Shown: positions 13,562 through 26,018, counted from the first letter of the stretch. The stretch: 64,000 nucleotides of DNA from Monarcha castaneiventris obscurior (GCA_026261815.1 JAMPIT010000174.1:15376001-15440000), one strand, 5' to 3'. Numbers and translations: made by a program. The notes: generated from the letters alone by a model not told the origin.

Positions 13562-13841
13562 TTACTAATGACAGGACAAGAGGACATGGCCTCAAGCTAC
13601 ACCAGGGGAGGTTCAGGTTGGACATCAGGAAAACTTTATTCACTGAAAGGGTTGTCAAACTTTGGAAAGGGTTGCCTTGGGAAGTGGTGGAGTCACCATC
13701 CCTAGCAGTATTCAAGAAGCAATTCAATATGGAATTTAGTGTTATGGTTTAGTAGATATGGTGGTGTTCAGTCAAAGGTTGGACTGAATGATCTTTGAGG
13801 TATTTTCCAACCTAAAAGAATCTATGATTCTGTGACTCTAT
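13562..13841 (+). repeat. CR1 LINE fragment, end of ORF2 and 3' UTR, sense
   Basis: Sense CR1 with the typical ORF2-end segment 'gacaggacaagaggacatggcctcaagct', then 'ggaggttcaggttggacatcaggaaaa', 'gtggtggagtcaccatccctagcagtattcaaga', and the terminal 'gaatctatgattctgtgactcta'. The segment order matches the second sense copy at 41517, so both come from the same CR1 group. Frames at 13514-13705 (+) and 13542-13727 (-) are remnants or shadows of this element. Confidence 0.93.
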
Positions 13842-16800
13842 AAATGCATGGGGAAAGAGGAATGATCTTTTTTGCTGACTAAATCAGCTTAGTTGTTATA
13901 TCAAGTCACACCAAAAGTTAGCAGGGGACAAATATCTCAATTGTCTCAGCTCTGTGCAGACCAGTTGCAGTTAAGATACAGAAATACAGTCATAGGCAGA
14001 GTTTCCAGTGATGTACATGAATGTAGATGGGACATAACTTCCATTACTGTTAATTTAAAAATATGAGCCAAAATAGTTTTCAATTTTGTCTCTGCTGTTT
14101 AATTCATAACCATGATACCCTGTAAAAAAAATGAAACCTGTCCTTCCCTCTCCTGTAACTCAACTGCATAAACAAAACAGAAGGCAAAGAAATTTGTCTC
14201 ATCATTTTAGCTGTTAAAATATTTGGTATTTCTTTAGAGGTTATTGCCTCGGCTTCCTCTGTAGTCAGTGGAGAGAGATAAACAACTTCAGAGGAAAATA
14301 ATTCTGTGCATATCAGACGTGTGTCCTAGTGAGGGATCAGCTGTCCCTAAAGAAAGCTCATTTACTCCCCATAGTAACTTCTAGATGGTTGAAGTAACAG
14401 TAAACGAATCCAAACTGAGTGACTGTACAGGGGAATTAATGAAGGTGTGTAAGCACAAAGTTCTGACAAATGCTCAGAGAAATACTGAAAGATTAAAGAG
14501 GCAGGTTTAAAAAATACATTAATCTTTCAGTTACGGGAGTCTTAGGTGCTATTCGTAGCAAAAGCTGCGAGAAATGTAAGAAATGTTTTATAAAGTTGAT
14601 GGTGCATTTTAACAAGCTGATATCATCTGCAGATCATCAATGTTGACAAGGTTCCTAAAAAGTGTTTTCAGCTCTGTGTGTTTTTTTTTTTTTTGCACTA
14701 AACAATTTTAGTTTGCTGGTTTTTTTCTTTTTTTTAATGGCTATAAGTTAGGCAATATCTGGTAAAGAATTAGACACCTGCTGTTTTTAGTAAGAAAGTT
14801 TAACCAATTGGTAACTAAGGTAAATGGAATTATACTGGAAATAGGGTACTTAAATTCTAATCGGGCTTCTTATAAACTTAATGTTTTCTATATATTTGCT
14901 TTCTGATAGATAGAAACACCATTATCCTTTGAGGGCTGATGCAGAACAAGAATTTTATTATGCACTATATTTAAGCAAAGAAAAATAATTATTTAGAGTT
15001 CGTATAGACATAGTGCACAAGTAGCATTGGTGTTATCTCACCTAGACTTTTTTTTAAAAACCCATTTTTTCATCTCAACTATCAGGAATTACTCATTTTA
15101 ATAATCTCTAGACAGTCTGATGAAAATAAAACTTGTTATCTTGCTGATATAGTAGATGCCAAGCAAAGAAACCGTCATGATACAAAACATAGGTACTGAG
15201 CAAGTTTCATCAGTGTCAATGAAATAAGGGAATTGTCACGAGAAGCAAAGACTGAGGCTGAGAAAATGCTGCTCCTTGCTTAGGAATGTTCTGCCTGCAA
15301 CTACAAAGAAGCACAAAGGTTTTTGGTATCCACTCTGACATGCTCAGCTAGATGGAAAGTGATCAAAGGCATGACAATAACTGAATCAAACACAGCGACT
15401 AACTAATGAACTGTGCTGGTCTAGAAGCCAAAATATCCTTAGGGGGAAAAAGTCAACATTTAATTATAAATTAATATATCATGCCAGTTGGATGTGGTGG
15501 TGATTTGCAGTAAAGATTCTGACGCTCAGATTTCTCTTCTCATTTACATTCAACAGCATCCCACCACCCGTGGCCACTCAAACTCAGGAGTTATCTCCTC
15601 AGATCTTCCAGGATTAGCAGGATATGTAGGATATAGAGCTTGGTGAGTATGTGCACGTCAGCCCTCTCTGTGAGACAAAGCACCAAAGTGGATAAATTCA
15701 CTTGGCAGTCTGATACTCTGTGTCAAGCCTGAGGTAATGTCTATGTTACCAGAACACAAGAGGCAGCCAAAAATGCCTTTAATAAGGAAGGGCAAAGGAA
15801 AGTTGGCAACATGTGGTTCTTAAAAATCTGCATCATTTAGTATGGAATACTATATCTATATTAGATACGGGATCTTGGCTGATTTCCATAGGGATAATTA
15901 GGTTCCTGCTACTGAGACAGAAGTTGCCTTCACTTCCCATCCTAAATGGTGTGGTTTGAGCAGCTCCCACAGTTTATTCAAAGTCACTGGATGGAAAAAA
16001 CTCCTCAAATATATAACCTTTTCTGACACATGGGTTCTGTGAAGATGCTTCACAGTTTCTTGATCCTGTCCAATTTTAAGGCTCTTTTGCTTGTCACAGT
16101 GTCAAATAGGTATGAAAATCTTACCTGCATATGCCCCTGGATCTACCTACACATAAACAGCATGCAGATAGTTATAGATAATGCTTTGGCCCTGTGGTTC
16201 TGTAACACAATGTCCATTAATAATGGTGACAGGTTTTTCCATGAATGTAGCACTTAGTAAGGCAAGTGATTCAGAAAGAAAAGCTGTTAAAGTCTGAGAA
16301 ACCAAGGAATACATGGCAATTTTACACCATTAAAGAAATGGCTTTCACTTACTATTGGAATGATGGATTCTTCCAGACATATGTGGGTTAGTGTAACTAT
16401 GGCCTCAGCAAAGTCCTGTCAAAACTAGACAAGTGAATTACTTTTTAAGCTTAGTTCCTATCAATTAGAAAAAGAAGCAAGAGTAATAAAAAGAATATCT
16501 GGAGTGTTAGGTCCTTCTTAGCAGAAGAATACAGGAACAGCAATGGACATTTGGAAAGTGCCCTATTTAAAAATTTGAATGGATAAATTGAGGAACAATG
16601 TTTGTAAAAGCACATGGGCCAACTCTGTCCCTGTTTCAAAGCTCAGAAAAGTACTGTGCTGCTCCCTTTATGAACAGAGGGCAAGCCTTGCCCCAGGAAG
16701 GGTGGTTCCTGTGTAGCAACACTGGCTATCATAGAAGATATTTCTTCTTCACTGTGTCTATTTATTGCACCAAACATAAATCAGCAGAGACGACTCCATA

Positions 16801-18360
16801 TGGAGTCACCTGAAGAAACAGCAGAGAGGGAAGCTTCCACCAGGGCTTTTAGTGCTTTGGGCTTTGCTAGGCTCTTTTCTAGGCTTTTTCATAGATAGCT
16901 GCTACTTGCTGCCTGTCGCCTCCTCATTGTGCCTCATGACAAGCAGCAATCAGAAAAGTTTGTTCAAAGTTCTACCTACATCTGCTCTGGGCTCCAACAA
17001 AGGGCAGCTCAGGGGGAGGGACAGCACTCTTGCTGATATCTGTCCAAATGCTTGGCCTGCCTGTGGCAGTCCCGTTGCATCCCATCGGCTGCATTTTTCT
17101 ACACTGAAAGGTCATTGATAATTACAGAGCAGGGCCCTGTAATTTTTCATTCAGGAATTAAGTAACAATAATTGCTAAACATCACTTGGGAGCAAAAAGA
17201 GGTACATTGAGTTTATAAAGGCCGTACTCAAGAAACAGAGCATATCTATCAAAGGAAAGAATTCTTTGAAGTTGTAACTGTATACAGTGAAAACTTGAAT
17301 GCTAGGTCTGACATGAACTGGTTTCCATCAGAAATGCAGAAGGAATAAAACACCCATGAAATGTCCCATCTTCTGCTAAACACAACGTTTAGTCCTGGGT
17401 TTTAGAGAGAGCTTTTTTAACAACACCCACGTGAGTCCTTGAAGAGCTGGTGGCTTCCTGTGAGTTGAAGGTAATTGAGCATCTGCAACCATCTGGAATG
17501 TCCATTTTTAGACAATTTAAGGATCCTATTGGAATTACTGGATTCCTGAGATGTGCAATTTTTTCATGACAGAGTCACATTTTCAGACTCAAGTTTCATC
17601 AATGGTTTCTAGGCTGCTTTTGCACACCACTTTTTTTTCCCTGAAACATGAAATTTTAACTTGCTCATGACCAATTGAAATGGCATCGCAAGCTTTGCTT
17701 TCTGTTTTTGTCATTTTGGTACTATTTTGTTTTCCTTGCTTGCTGCATTCCCATGCATTCAGTAGGAACCATTTCCTTCAATTTCATGGCTCCATACCAC
17801 CTGCAGCTTTGTTGTCTATCACCTCTCTCTCTTTATACCCTCATCTTCTCTGCCCCATGCATGCACCTTCTTCTGCCCTCCCACTTTCCCTGCCATATGA
17901 CCTTTAAAGCAAATTCATGTAAATACCATCACCCCATTTCCCTCCTCAAAATTCACCTCTAACATATTTACAAAAAGCTTGCCAACTGCTAACACAGCTA
18001 GTCAACATGTTGACCAAAAAGCCTCATTATTTCTTCATCTTTCCCTATCTAACTGCTGACTATTTTTATTTGCAAAATGCACATTTTCTTGGGGGCATCA
18101 AGTGTCTTTTTGTTCTCTTTGTGATTTGCTTTGTGCAGCAAGCAGCCTGCTTTAAATGTTCTATTTGTTTTCATTTTCTGATGTCTTTTACCTTCAGGTT
18201 CACATAAAACACACCAGAAAAGTAAATTAATAGTTCTGGTTTAGGGCTGTCAGGCAGGACTCCTCCATTTGTATCACTATCCACTCAAACAGGATAACCA
18301 TGAGTAAAGAGTTGGATATAATGCATTGGAATCAGTCTGACTGGAATATCTGCTTATAAA
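13842..18360. other. unassigned AT-rich DNA
   Basis: No gene is recognised. It contains a T14 tract at 14681-14694 and ordinary short open frames. The largest (16852-17118 and 17675-17962, both +) lie in pyrimidine-rich DNA and lack domain signatures. Nothing else is assigned. Confidence 0.45.
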
Positions 18361-18840
18361 ATAGGAAACAGTCCACTGGGCCACTAAATCCAATCTGCTC
18401 ATCACAGGCACCCACACCATATAATCCCTTTCAAAAACTATTTAATGCCCCTTCTTAAAACCTACTAGATTCCCCATTTCCTTTATTATTCTTTCTGGAA
18501 GACTGTTTCAGAACCTTACTCACCAGAGGATTAGAAAACTTTATCTAATTTCCAGCCTAAATTTATTCATGGGCAATTTATAACTATTTGTTCTTGGACC
18601 AACATTGTTCTTTAGTTTAAGCAGTTTTTCTCCCTGGTGTTTACCCACCTGATAAGTTTATAGAAAGCAATCACATCCTGTCTTTCTCTGTGTTTTGCAA
18701 GGCTAAACAAGCCAAACTCTCTTTGTGTCCTTCTGCAAGGAAATGCTCTGTTCCCGTGCTCATCCTGACAGCCTGCTGGTGTCTGTCCGTGTCTGGAAGC
18801 ATGTTCCTCACACAGGAGTGATCAGAGTTGCATTCTGTTT
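18361..18840 (-). repeat. ancient CR1-type LINE fragment, antisense
   Basis: This matches, with much divergence, the antisense 3' half of an old CR1 group that I associate with reptile genomes in general. Recognisable segments include 'tttccagcctaaatttattcatgggcaatttata', 'atttgttcttggaccaacattgtt', 'tctccctggtgtttaccc', 'tttatagaaagcaatcacatcctgtc', 'tttgcaaggctaaacaagccaaactct' and 'ctcatcctgacagcc'. The last 40 bp are weak. The copy is far more diverged than those at 11256 or 41517, so it is probably much older. Confidence 0.75.
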
Positions 18841-20499
18841 TCCTAGAGAGGCCTAAACAGCATGGAAAGTGGCAAGAATAGCAGAAATACTTCTCCTCAC
18901 ACCCTTTTCCACGCTTGTATCCAACCACACCAAAAATCTTGGGATCCCTCTATAATCTCTTTCCAATCCCATAGTTCTTTCACTATTTTACCCACTTTGT
19001 CTCTTTTTAGCTGACCTTCCTTACAGTTTCTGCATTAATTCCACCTTTTCCAACAGAATAATGATATTCCATAAATTATCAGAGGAAACAATTTAGTGTA
19101 TTCCAGATTCCTCTTAACTACACTTCACTTGCCATTGATACATTTGTATAGTACTTTTTATCTTCCTTTTCCTTCAGAATTTTTTTGCTATTTTCTACCA
19201 AATAGTTTCTCAACTATGATGCCATTTAAAGTTTATGCTTTTCCAAAACCCCTTTCTTAATTACAGAATTAGCTATAGCTAGTTTCTATATATATTGTAC
19301 TTACCTGGCTTAACAGGTCCCTTATTTGTAATTGTACATGTTGCTACTATTAGAGTTGTGTGTTTGTAATGGTAACGAAATGGCCTCTCAGCTGCGGATT
19401 TGTTTCTCACCTTTTCCAGATGCAACTTTTAATTTTCAGATCATAATTTTCATTAATCGGTCTTTCCTTTCTTCTGTATTCTGTGTCTGCGATCCAAACC
19501 AATCTCAGGGTCTTGGGTATTTTGTGCTAAGTATGAGCTTTTATAAGGAGTTTTGTCAGATTTCTTTGTCAGTTGCTCAAAATCGACAGTTCAAATCCAG
19601 CATGTAATTTCAACCCTTCTTTTCCCTTTTTAACCTTTACAATGGACACTGTCAAAATTTGACAAATAGTTCATCTGATTCAGTCATAGAAAGTGTATCA
19701 GGCACAGTCAGAATGAGGGAAAGACCCACAGATGATTAAAAAGTGCAAAAATATATCTGCTTTTTATTTATTTTATAGTTCTGCATTACTAAGTCAATAC
19801 AAGAGGGACCTAATTTCTCCACTAACCTTGTCTAATGAAGATTGAAATTTAATAAACATGTGAGAAAGCTGCATCACCATGAACTAAGAGACTTCAAAAT
19901 ATGACATTTAGTTCATTATTCATTAACCTATCCCCCAGGAACATGACAGAGGGAATGCAGACTATCCATATTAGAAGCTGTTTCATCTCTAAGAGATAAT
20001 GGAGGCCCTATTTCCTTTGCACAAGATTTATATACTAAAGAGGAAATGAGATGCAAAATTTATACCACTTGTGATTTCTTTTTTCCCATGGAAGGTAGAA
20101 AGAACATTCCCTTACAGACTGAATGTGGTTAGAATTGTAGGCTTTAAAAGTACATGTTTATAAAAATCAGAATTTCCTATCCAGGAAAAAATTAATGAAT
20201 GTTCATGTGGCAAAACAAAAGCAATAGAGAAATATCCCTTTAGACATTAAAATACTTTGGAAAACACACAGTTAAAAGAATGGAGAATAGACACCTAAAT
20301 GTACCAAACCAGCTCTATTTACCAAAATTTGGAGAATAACTGATCTATAAAAATCACCTCCAGCCAGACATAGAAATTACACTTCTGATGCAGTATGGCT
20401 ACTCCTATTTCTCTTCAATGTATTAAATTTTCACTTCCTGGTTTAAAAGTGATTCAAGATTCGCTCTGATGAGAATCACATCTTACTGAGAGTAACCAT
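18841..20499. other. unassigned AT-rich DNA
   Basis: I see nothing I can assign. A box-B-like GTTCAAATCC near 19590 does not sit in a tRNA fold. Confidence 0.45.
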
Positions 20500-20575
20500 A
20501 AAACAGAATAATTTCTACTCATTCTGGAGTGACTCTGAATTTCAGTAGTGTGACCAGGGCCAGAGTCTGGCACAC
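20500..20575 (+). repeat. possible ancient amniote interspersed repeat
   Basis: The block 'attctggagtgactctgaatttcagtagtgtgaccagggccagagtctgg' resembles a motif common in turtle and crocodile repeats, 'gagttactctggatttacactggtgtaactgagatcagaatctggcc'. The family name is uncertain, and the match is short and from memory. Confidence 0.3.
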
Positions 20576-23500
20576 CCTATTAACTTCCACACCTGTAACA
20601 CTCTTTTCCAAATTACTGACTCTGTCCTGCAGACTGAGCCCATCTGGCAACCTTTGTGCCTAATGGCAGTATCCCCAAAATCTGTAGAGTTTCAGCAAAG
20701 AGGAGAAAACCATTTGCTGATATGCCTTAGCTGCAGAGAGCTGTTCCCTCTGCTTAACATTTTTGGAAGCAATTCTGTCCTAAGTTGTTGCTAAGTAGAC
20801 CTGGCATCTCAAACAAAATATGTTTGGAATCATTAAAATACAACTTCTAAAACATGAACTTGTACCATTAGAAATGAGTTCATATGTCCATGTGTGCTAA
20901 ACATCCTTCCTGTTACAGGGAATAATCTACAAAATAAAAGCTCATTCCACTAAACTGCTTTGATTCTAAGGTTCATGAATGTCCTTGGCTCAGTTTTTCT
21001 CATTGTCAATGAAAATGAGACAGCAAATTAAAGGCACAATTGTAAGAAAAAGTTACAAAGGCAGGACACGAATTACTTTAATACCTTACCAACTGAGCCA
21101 CTGGTACTTCACAATTCATGAACAAATTTTCTATTACTACAGAGTCATGCTTTTATTGACTGGTATAAATACACCATTTGTATCTTTTTTCATCCTGCTG
21201 TGTTTCTATTTTATTGGAAGTGTCCTGTAACAGGTATAACATCAGCTCAGATTACCAAGAAATCTATAAAATAGCTTCCTGCTACTACCTTTGGTGCAGA
21301 TTGAAAGAATACATTATGATCCCACTGAGTAAATGATAAAAGCTGTTATTCACAGGCAAACATGATTTATCCTCACCTGTTCAAAATTCTGAATGTACCC
21401 ACTTTATTATTAAAGTATGAAAACATTTCACTCACATTGATTAGGAACACAGATACATTATTAAAGAGAGGCTATTAGGAAGCATGTGTTTCAAATTTAA
21501 GTTCTGATGTTTGTGACTCATGGTAGGACCACAAATATTTCATGCAAATGTGAGTGGACAAATACAGCTTCATAAATGTTCCATTGTGGCACCAGAAATA
21601 CATGGTAACATTTTTTTATTATTGATTATAAATTTGAAAATGACACTGCCTGGTTCAAATTAAGTTTTCACTCAGTGCAGCTTGTACATTAAATACAGAG
21701 AAAATTGTAAAAGAAAATTGGATTTTAAAAAATGATGATTTCTATTTCTTTAATAGAGAAGAGCCTTTTTTTTTTTCCTTTGGTACACTCATAGGTTATA
21801 AGACACCCCTTTTAAGACATCTTTCTCTTATGACTAGTTACTAGCTGAAGAAATAATTTCTCTGTAAAGTTGATGAGTATTTTTTCAACATTTAGAATAA
21901 TTAATTAGAACCATGAAAGGTATGAACATAAAGGGGGTCTATTGTGATGGCTAAAATCGTGAAAAGCATTTAATTTTAAACAAATCGTGTTCTTAACAAA
22001 AACAAAAGGTCAAAACCTCAGAGGTCTGAAAACCTCACCAAGGGTACCTCTTAGTCAACCCCAGACTTAGCATATTTGTCCCTCTACTCACCAAACACAA
22101 AAGATACAATAAAGCCATTGTGAAGAGAATTGGACTAAGCATTTGGATTAAATCTGTGTGATATTATCTCAAAGAGGCTTGGAATTGAAGGGTCCATAGA
22201 AAACGTTTATAACTGTGGGTGTCTGTATATGTGTGCACATTTATTTTTTATATTAAAAAGGGAAGCATATGGAAAAATGTTATGCTGAATGCTAAGGCCC
22301 TGTGTGCTGAATAATTTATGTCCTTCCTGTCTTCTTCTGGTTCCCTTCACACTAATGACTGGTTTAACGCTGATGTACATCAATTTACAACATAACAATG
22401 TAGATTTGGATTGCTTTCAAGTCCAGATTGCTTTAAAAAGCAATAAGAATACACGGAGGCATAAGCGCTTTGCAACTAGCAGTGACAGGATTCATACCAG
22501 GCCTTGGACACACTCTGCATTATTAGTTGTGAAATCTTTCTGGTTTTATCAAGGTTATTTTTTTAATATTGCATTAGTTTTGAAGGATAAAATCTGAAAA
22601 ATATTTTTTGTATTTTCTTTTGCAGAATTGTTGCTCAGAAGCTGTCTTTTGTATTCACCTTAACTCCATGCCTCCTACCTGGTTTGTATCTAATATCTAA
22701 TATCATCAACTATTTGTGTTCTTTCATCTAAATGATGACTATTAAAATCCTTGCTGGGCACTGAATGTAGATAAAATGATGATGTTTGCAATGCCCAGTG
22801 GTGAAACTTTACAAATACTTGAGCTACCTCTTTGTAATTTTTACATTTACCTGATGAACTCTGGTGACCATTTGCTTCTCTTGCTTTTTTGATGTGGAAT
22901 CCTCTAAATCCATTTGATGAGAATCCTGGAAGTTATATCTTAACTGTCTCTTCACAAATGCAAGATAAAAACATTCTCTAGTTCAACTAATAAAAGACTG
23001 AAATATTGTTCATCATTTAAAGGCTCATCTTTGTTATATAAAATCCTAACAAAGTTGATTTGTATCAACTGAGATGTATTATATTTACAATGGTTTTATG
23101 GACTGTAGTAACAATTTATTGTTCATTTGGTACTGTACGAAGAGAACACTAAAAGTCACACATAATGCTCAGAGCTAACCTTAATCTCTGAAAGTGTCTG
23201 GAAATATAATCATGTTCGTTTCAATGATGGTAGGGTAAAAGTATATGGTTTATTGTATTTAGGCTCATTTAATTCACCTGGCTTTCAGTAAAGAGGTCTG
23301 GCAAGGTGTCAAAGCAAAACCATAAAAATGTGCGTTACTTCCTACTTGGTGGTGTGAATGCCACAGCAATCCTGCACAAGACTGCTACAAAACAGGTGGT
23401 GTAAGGGATGCAAGTCTCTGCAACTTTAGCAGAGTAACATTTTTACTCCATTTAAACGATTTTCTTCTCATTCAGAAAGATGAATGTCAGATTATGAACC

Positions 23501-24544
23501 TGCCACTGAAAGAAAAAAAAGTGTACACAGGCTTGGACATGGCACCATGTGTTGGTTTAAAAAGCATTCAATTCATTAAGCACACCCTACAGCCGAAGAC
23601 AAGGTGAAATGTCCTCCCCTTTTGCCCCCTTCTTCTGTGTCCATTGTGGTTGTGTGATGCACATCTCACCTCATTACATCCCATCCCCTGAGGACCCAGG
23701 GCAAGAGTCATTAATGTCACTTGAGTTTTTGTTATGCTCTGTGTCGCAGGTGGACTGTGATGGAGGACTGGTAGAAGCACAAGGTATCTGAATTATTTCA
23801 TGTAAAGAAAGGTTAAGTGGAAGAGAAGACAGGTAACTGTCTCCTCAAAATAGTGAACTGGCAATTTGCACCTCAGGTCAACACTAAGCAGGGTGCAGAA
23901 CGACAGTATTGCCTTGTTGTCATTCAGATAGTTTTATATGACGGGAAAATTACACTATTTAGGCTGGGGCAGTGCTGGAGAAAATCAAGTTATCATTACC
24001 AGTCTCAAGTTTTTTATTATCTCTGGACTTGTGTGGGAGAGCAAAAAAGCTCTTTCTGTGGGCTGAAAATTATTTACTGGGTGATCATTCTTTTATCATT
24101 ATTTTCCCTCATGCTAGAGCAGTAGTTTAAATTGTATAGTTTAAAAAACTATAACACCCTCTTGGTAAGGAAAATTCTTGTCTCTCTTCTACCTTAAAAA
24201 TTATATCAGGAGTGCAATATTTCGCATTCCACAGGGGTGGCAATAAGGACTTCACTGACTTCAAAAGGAGCTTTTACAGACAAATATTAAGCCAATGCAA
24301 ATCTGTCAGGACACACTTAATGAAATATGGTGGTTTATCCTAGCCAAGGATCTTGCCTTTCTCAAAAGTGAATCTTTCCAGGGTTATGTAACTTGGTAAA
24401 TCCAGTTATGTTTGTTGCCAATGGCAAAACCAAAGTATCTCTACACTACTGTATCTAAAGGTCTGAACAGAAAAGGGTGACTAAGAGCAGATTTGTATAC
24501 TTGAAAGAGACAAAAATCAGGATAAATGTAAGAAAAGCAGAAAA
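20576..24544. other. unassigned AT-rich DNA
   Basis: No gene is recognised. A T11 tract lies at 21766-21776. Open frames at 22289-22597 (+) and 23817-24125 (+), each 102 codons, are within chance expectation and show no domain. Confidence 0.45.
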
Positions 24545-25365
24545 GGTAAGTGGAGCATCCCAGGGGTTAATATTGGGGCCAGTGATGTGAAGCAGCTTAA
24601 TTAATGACTTGCTTAATGGGACAAAGTTCCCACTTAACAAATTTACAGGTGTTACAGAACTGGGAGGAGTGATGGATGCACCCATTGGTTGTGGTGCCAT
24701 CCACAAAAACCTCAGCAGGCTCGAGAAATGGGACAACATGGACCTCATGAAGACACCAAAGGGAAACACAGAGCCCTGCACACAGGGAGGAATGATTCCA
24801 CATACCAAGACATGCTGGGGTCCAAACACTTGGAAAGTAGCTTGGAAAAGAAGGACCTGTGGGTCCTATGGAACTGCAAGCTGACCATGAACCGGTGGTG
24901 CACCCTCGTGGAAAACCAGGCCATTGGCTGCCCCAGCTGCAGTGGGCAGAGCGTGACCAGCCCCATCCAACCTGCTGGTCCAGGGAGGTGATCCTGCCCC
25001 TCTGCTCAGCAGTGGTGACACCTCTGGAGTGCTGTGCACTGCTCTGTGCTTCCCAACAGGAGACAGATATTGAGGTACTGGAGCAAGTCCAACAAAAGGC
25101 CACTGAGGTTTTTAAGGGATTGGAGCACTTTCTAAACAGAGAGAGCCTGAGAGAGCTGGGGTTGTTCAGCTTGGCGACAAGAAGGCTCAGGTGACAGAAT
25201 GAGAAGCCACACATCCAAACTGAAGGACAGGAGATTCCATTTAAACTTTTTTATTGTGAGTGTCATGAAATTGGAACAGGTTGCCCAGAAAGGTTCTGGA
25301 GTCTCCACCTTTAGGGAAAGTCAAAACATTTCTGGGCATATTCTTGGACCACTTGCAATAATTTC
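24545..25365 (+). pseudogene. CR1 LINE ORF2 (reverse transcriptase) remnant, sense
   Basis: Conceptual translation, with frameshifts, follows the C-terminal half of CR1 ORF2. A diverged SGxxQGxxLGP motif lies near 24553, and then a segment that should hold the catalytic FADD box. At 24642-24656 it reads F-T-G-V-T, so both catalytic aspartates are lost. Next come a LSRLEKW segment near 24712 and, in other frames, a SREVILPLCSA segment near 24984. An EVLEQVQQKATEVFKGLEH-like segment follows near 25070, then a LRELGLFSLATRRLR end at 25149-25193. Sequence to about 25365 is eroded 3' UTR. CR1 ORF2 normally encodes an endonuclease plus a reverse transcriptase of roughly 900 or more residues, so this is a small, inactive piece. 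It is 5'-truncated, lacks the terminal ATTCTATGA repeats, and abuts an opposite-strand CR1 at 25391. The 205-codon frame on the other strand (24597-25214) is a shadow of it. Confidence 0.92.
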
Positions 25366-25390
25366 CTCTCTTTTGAGCAGGGGGGTTCAA

Positions 25391-25517
25391 TAGAATAGAA
25401 TCATAGCATGGTTTTGGATGGAAGTGACCTTGAAGATTATCTTGTTCCAACCCCTCTGCCATGGGCAGAGGCACCTTCCACTAGACCCGGTTGCTCACAG
25501 CTCCACCCAACCTGGCC
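25391..25517 (-). repeat. CR1 LINE 3' end, antisense, interrupted
   Basis: The plus strand begins with 'tagaatagaatcatagcatggttttggatggaa', followed by 'gatt...cttgttccaacccctctgccatgggcagaggcacc', 'ccactagacccggttgctca' and 'cacccaacctggcc'. The match stops abruptly at 25517 and resumes at 25996-26018 with 'acctggccttgaacaattccagg', which is the next stretch expected in the element. The copy was therefore split by a later insertion. Confidence 0.92.
25510..25517. repeat. left copy of 8-bp target-site duplication (ACCTGGCC)
   Basis: ACCTGGCC ends here and recurs at 25996-26003. The CR1 element at this point normally has the word once, so the second copy is best explained as a duplication made when the 25518-25995 segment inserted. 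Confidence 0.6.
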
Positions 25518-25995
25518 ATTGAGGTAGCTAAATCCACTTTACACCCCTCATGTTGCTTTGAAAGTGGTGTCTCCCTAATCCCTTTACCTAAATTCCACTG
25601 ATCACTGGCTCTTTCCCCACTCCCATCCCTTCTCCCATTGGCTCCTGTTATGTCACTGACCCTTGCCTCTGCCCCCCAGCCCTCAGACCATTGGCTTCTG
25701 ATGCTCTGCCTGCCCCTGGGACCCTTTGGGATTAAACCACGCGCAGCTTCCATTCTTGGTTCTTTTTCCCTCTTTCCTTCGAGTGTGTTGGCTTGGAATT
25801 GCATACAGAGAACCCCCCTCTTGCCTCTTCATCTCTGGTTCATGCTCAGACCGTGTGTGTGAGCGGCTGCTCGCGGCTCTCTGCAGAGGTGAGATCGTGT
25901 GCCCATGTGGGTGCTGGCAGAGAGCTGCCTGAGCGTCCCCACGAGGGACCCTGAGCAGCAAATGCAGCATTGATTCACTGATGCCCTCCTTTCAT
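25518..25995. mobile_element. unclassified ~478-bp insertion into CR1, promoter-like
   Basis: This segment interrupts an antisense CR1 and is flanked by the 8-bp direct repeat ACCTGGCC. It is visibly richer in G, C and CpG than its surroundings, for example near 25737-25745 and 25860-25880. It carries a 13-bp near-repeat, CCATTGGCTCCTG at 25635-25647 and CCATTGGCTTCTG at 25688-25700; each copy holds an inverted CCAAT box. ATTAAA follows at 25731-25736, then a T- and GT-rich stretch at 25750-25790. That order (CCAAT boxes, AT-rich signal, GT-rich tract) suggests a solo LTR. However, with the duplication as placed the segment starts ATTGAGG and ends TTTCAT rather than TG...CA. An 8-bp duplication would instead fit a hAT-type DNA element, whose terminal repeats I cannot see clearly. 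It has no coding frame I recognise, and its orientation is unknown. Confidence 0.5.
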
Positions 25996-26018
25996 ACCTG
26001 GCCTTGAACAATTCCAGG
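25996..26018 (-). repeat. distal remainder of the split CR1, with right target-site copy
   Basis: 'acctggccttgaacaattccagg' continues the CR1 that breaks off at 25517. The first eight bases are the right copy of the presumed target-site duplication. Similarity ends at 26018, probably the 5' truncation point of the CR1. Confidence 0.75.

Noticed and set aside
17675..17962. 95-codon plus-strand frame with hydrophobic stretches
   Set aside because: It lies in pyrimidine-rich DNA, which yields L/F/S/P-rich translations in several frames at once; no start context or exon signals.
19560..19605. GTTCAAATCC resembling a tRNA B box
   Set aside because: The flanking bases do not form a T-arm stem and no anticodon arm or acceptor stem can be drawn around it.
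24597..25214. 205-codon minus-strand open frame, the longest in the window
   Set aside because: It runs antisense through the CR1 reverse transcriptase relic at 24545-25365, whose plus-strand protein motifs are recognisable; the minus frame is a shadow.
25518..25995. Firm call of a solo LTR for the CR1-splitting insertion
   Set aside because: The termini do not show TG...CA with a 4-6 bp duplication at the boundaries set by the CR1 match, so it was kept as unclassified.
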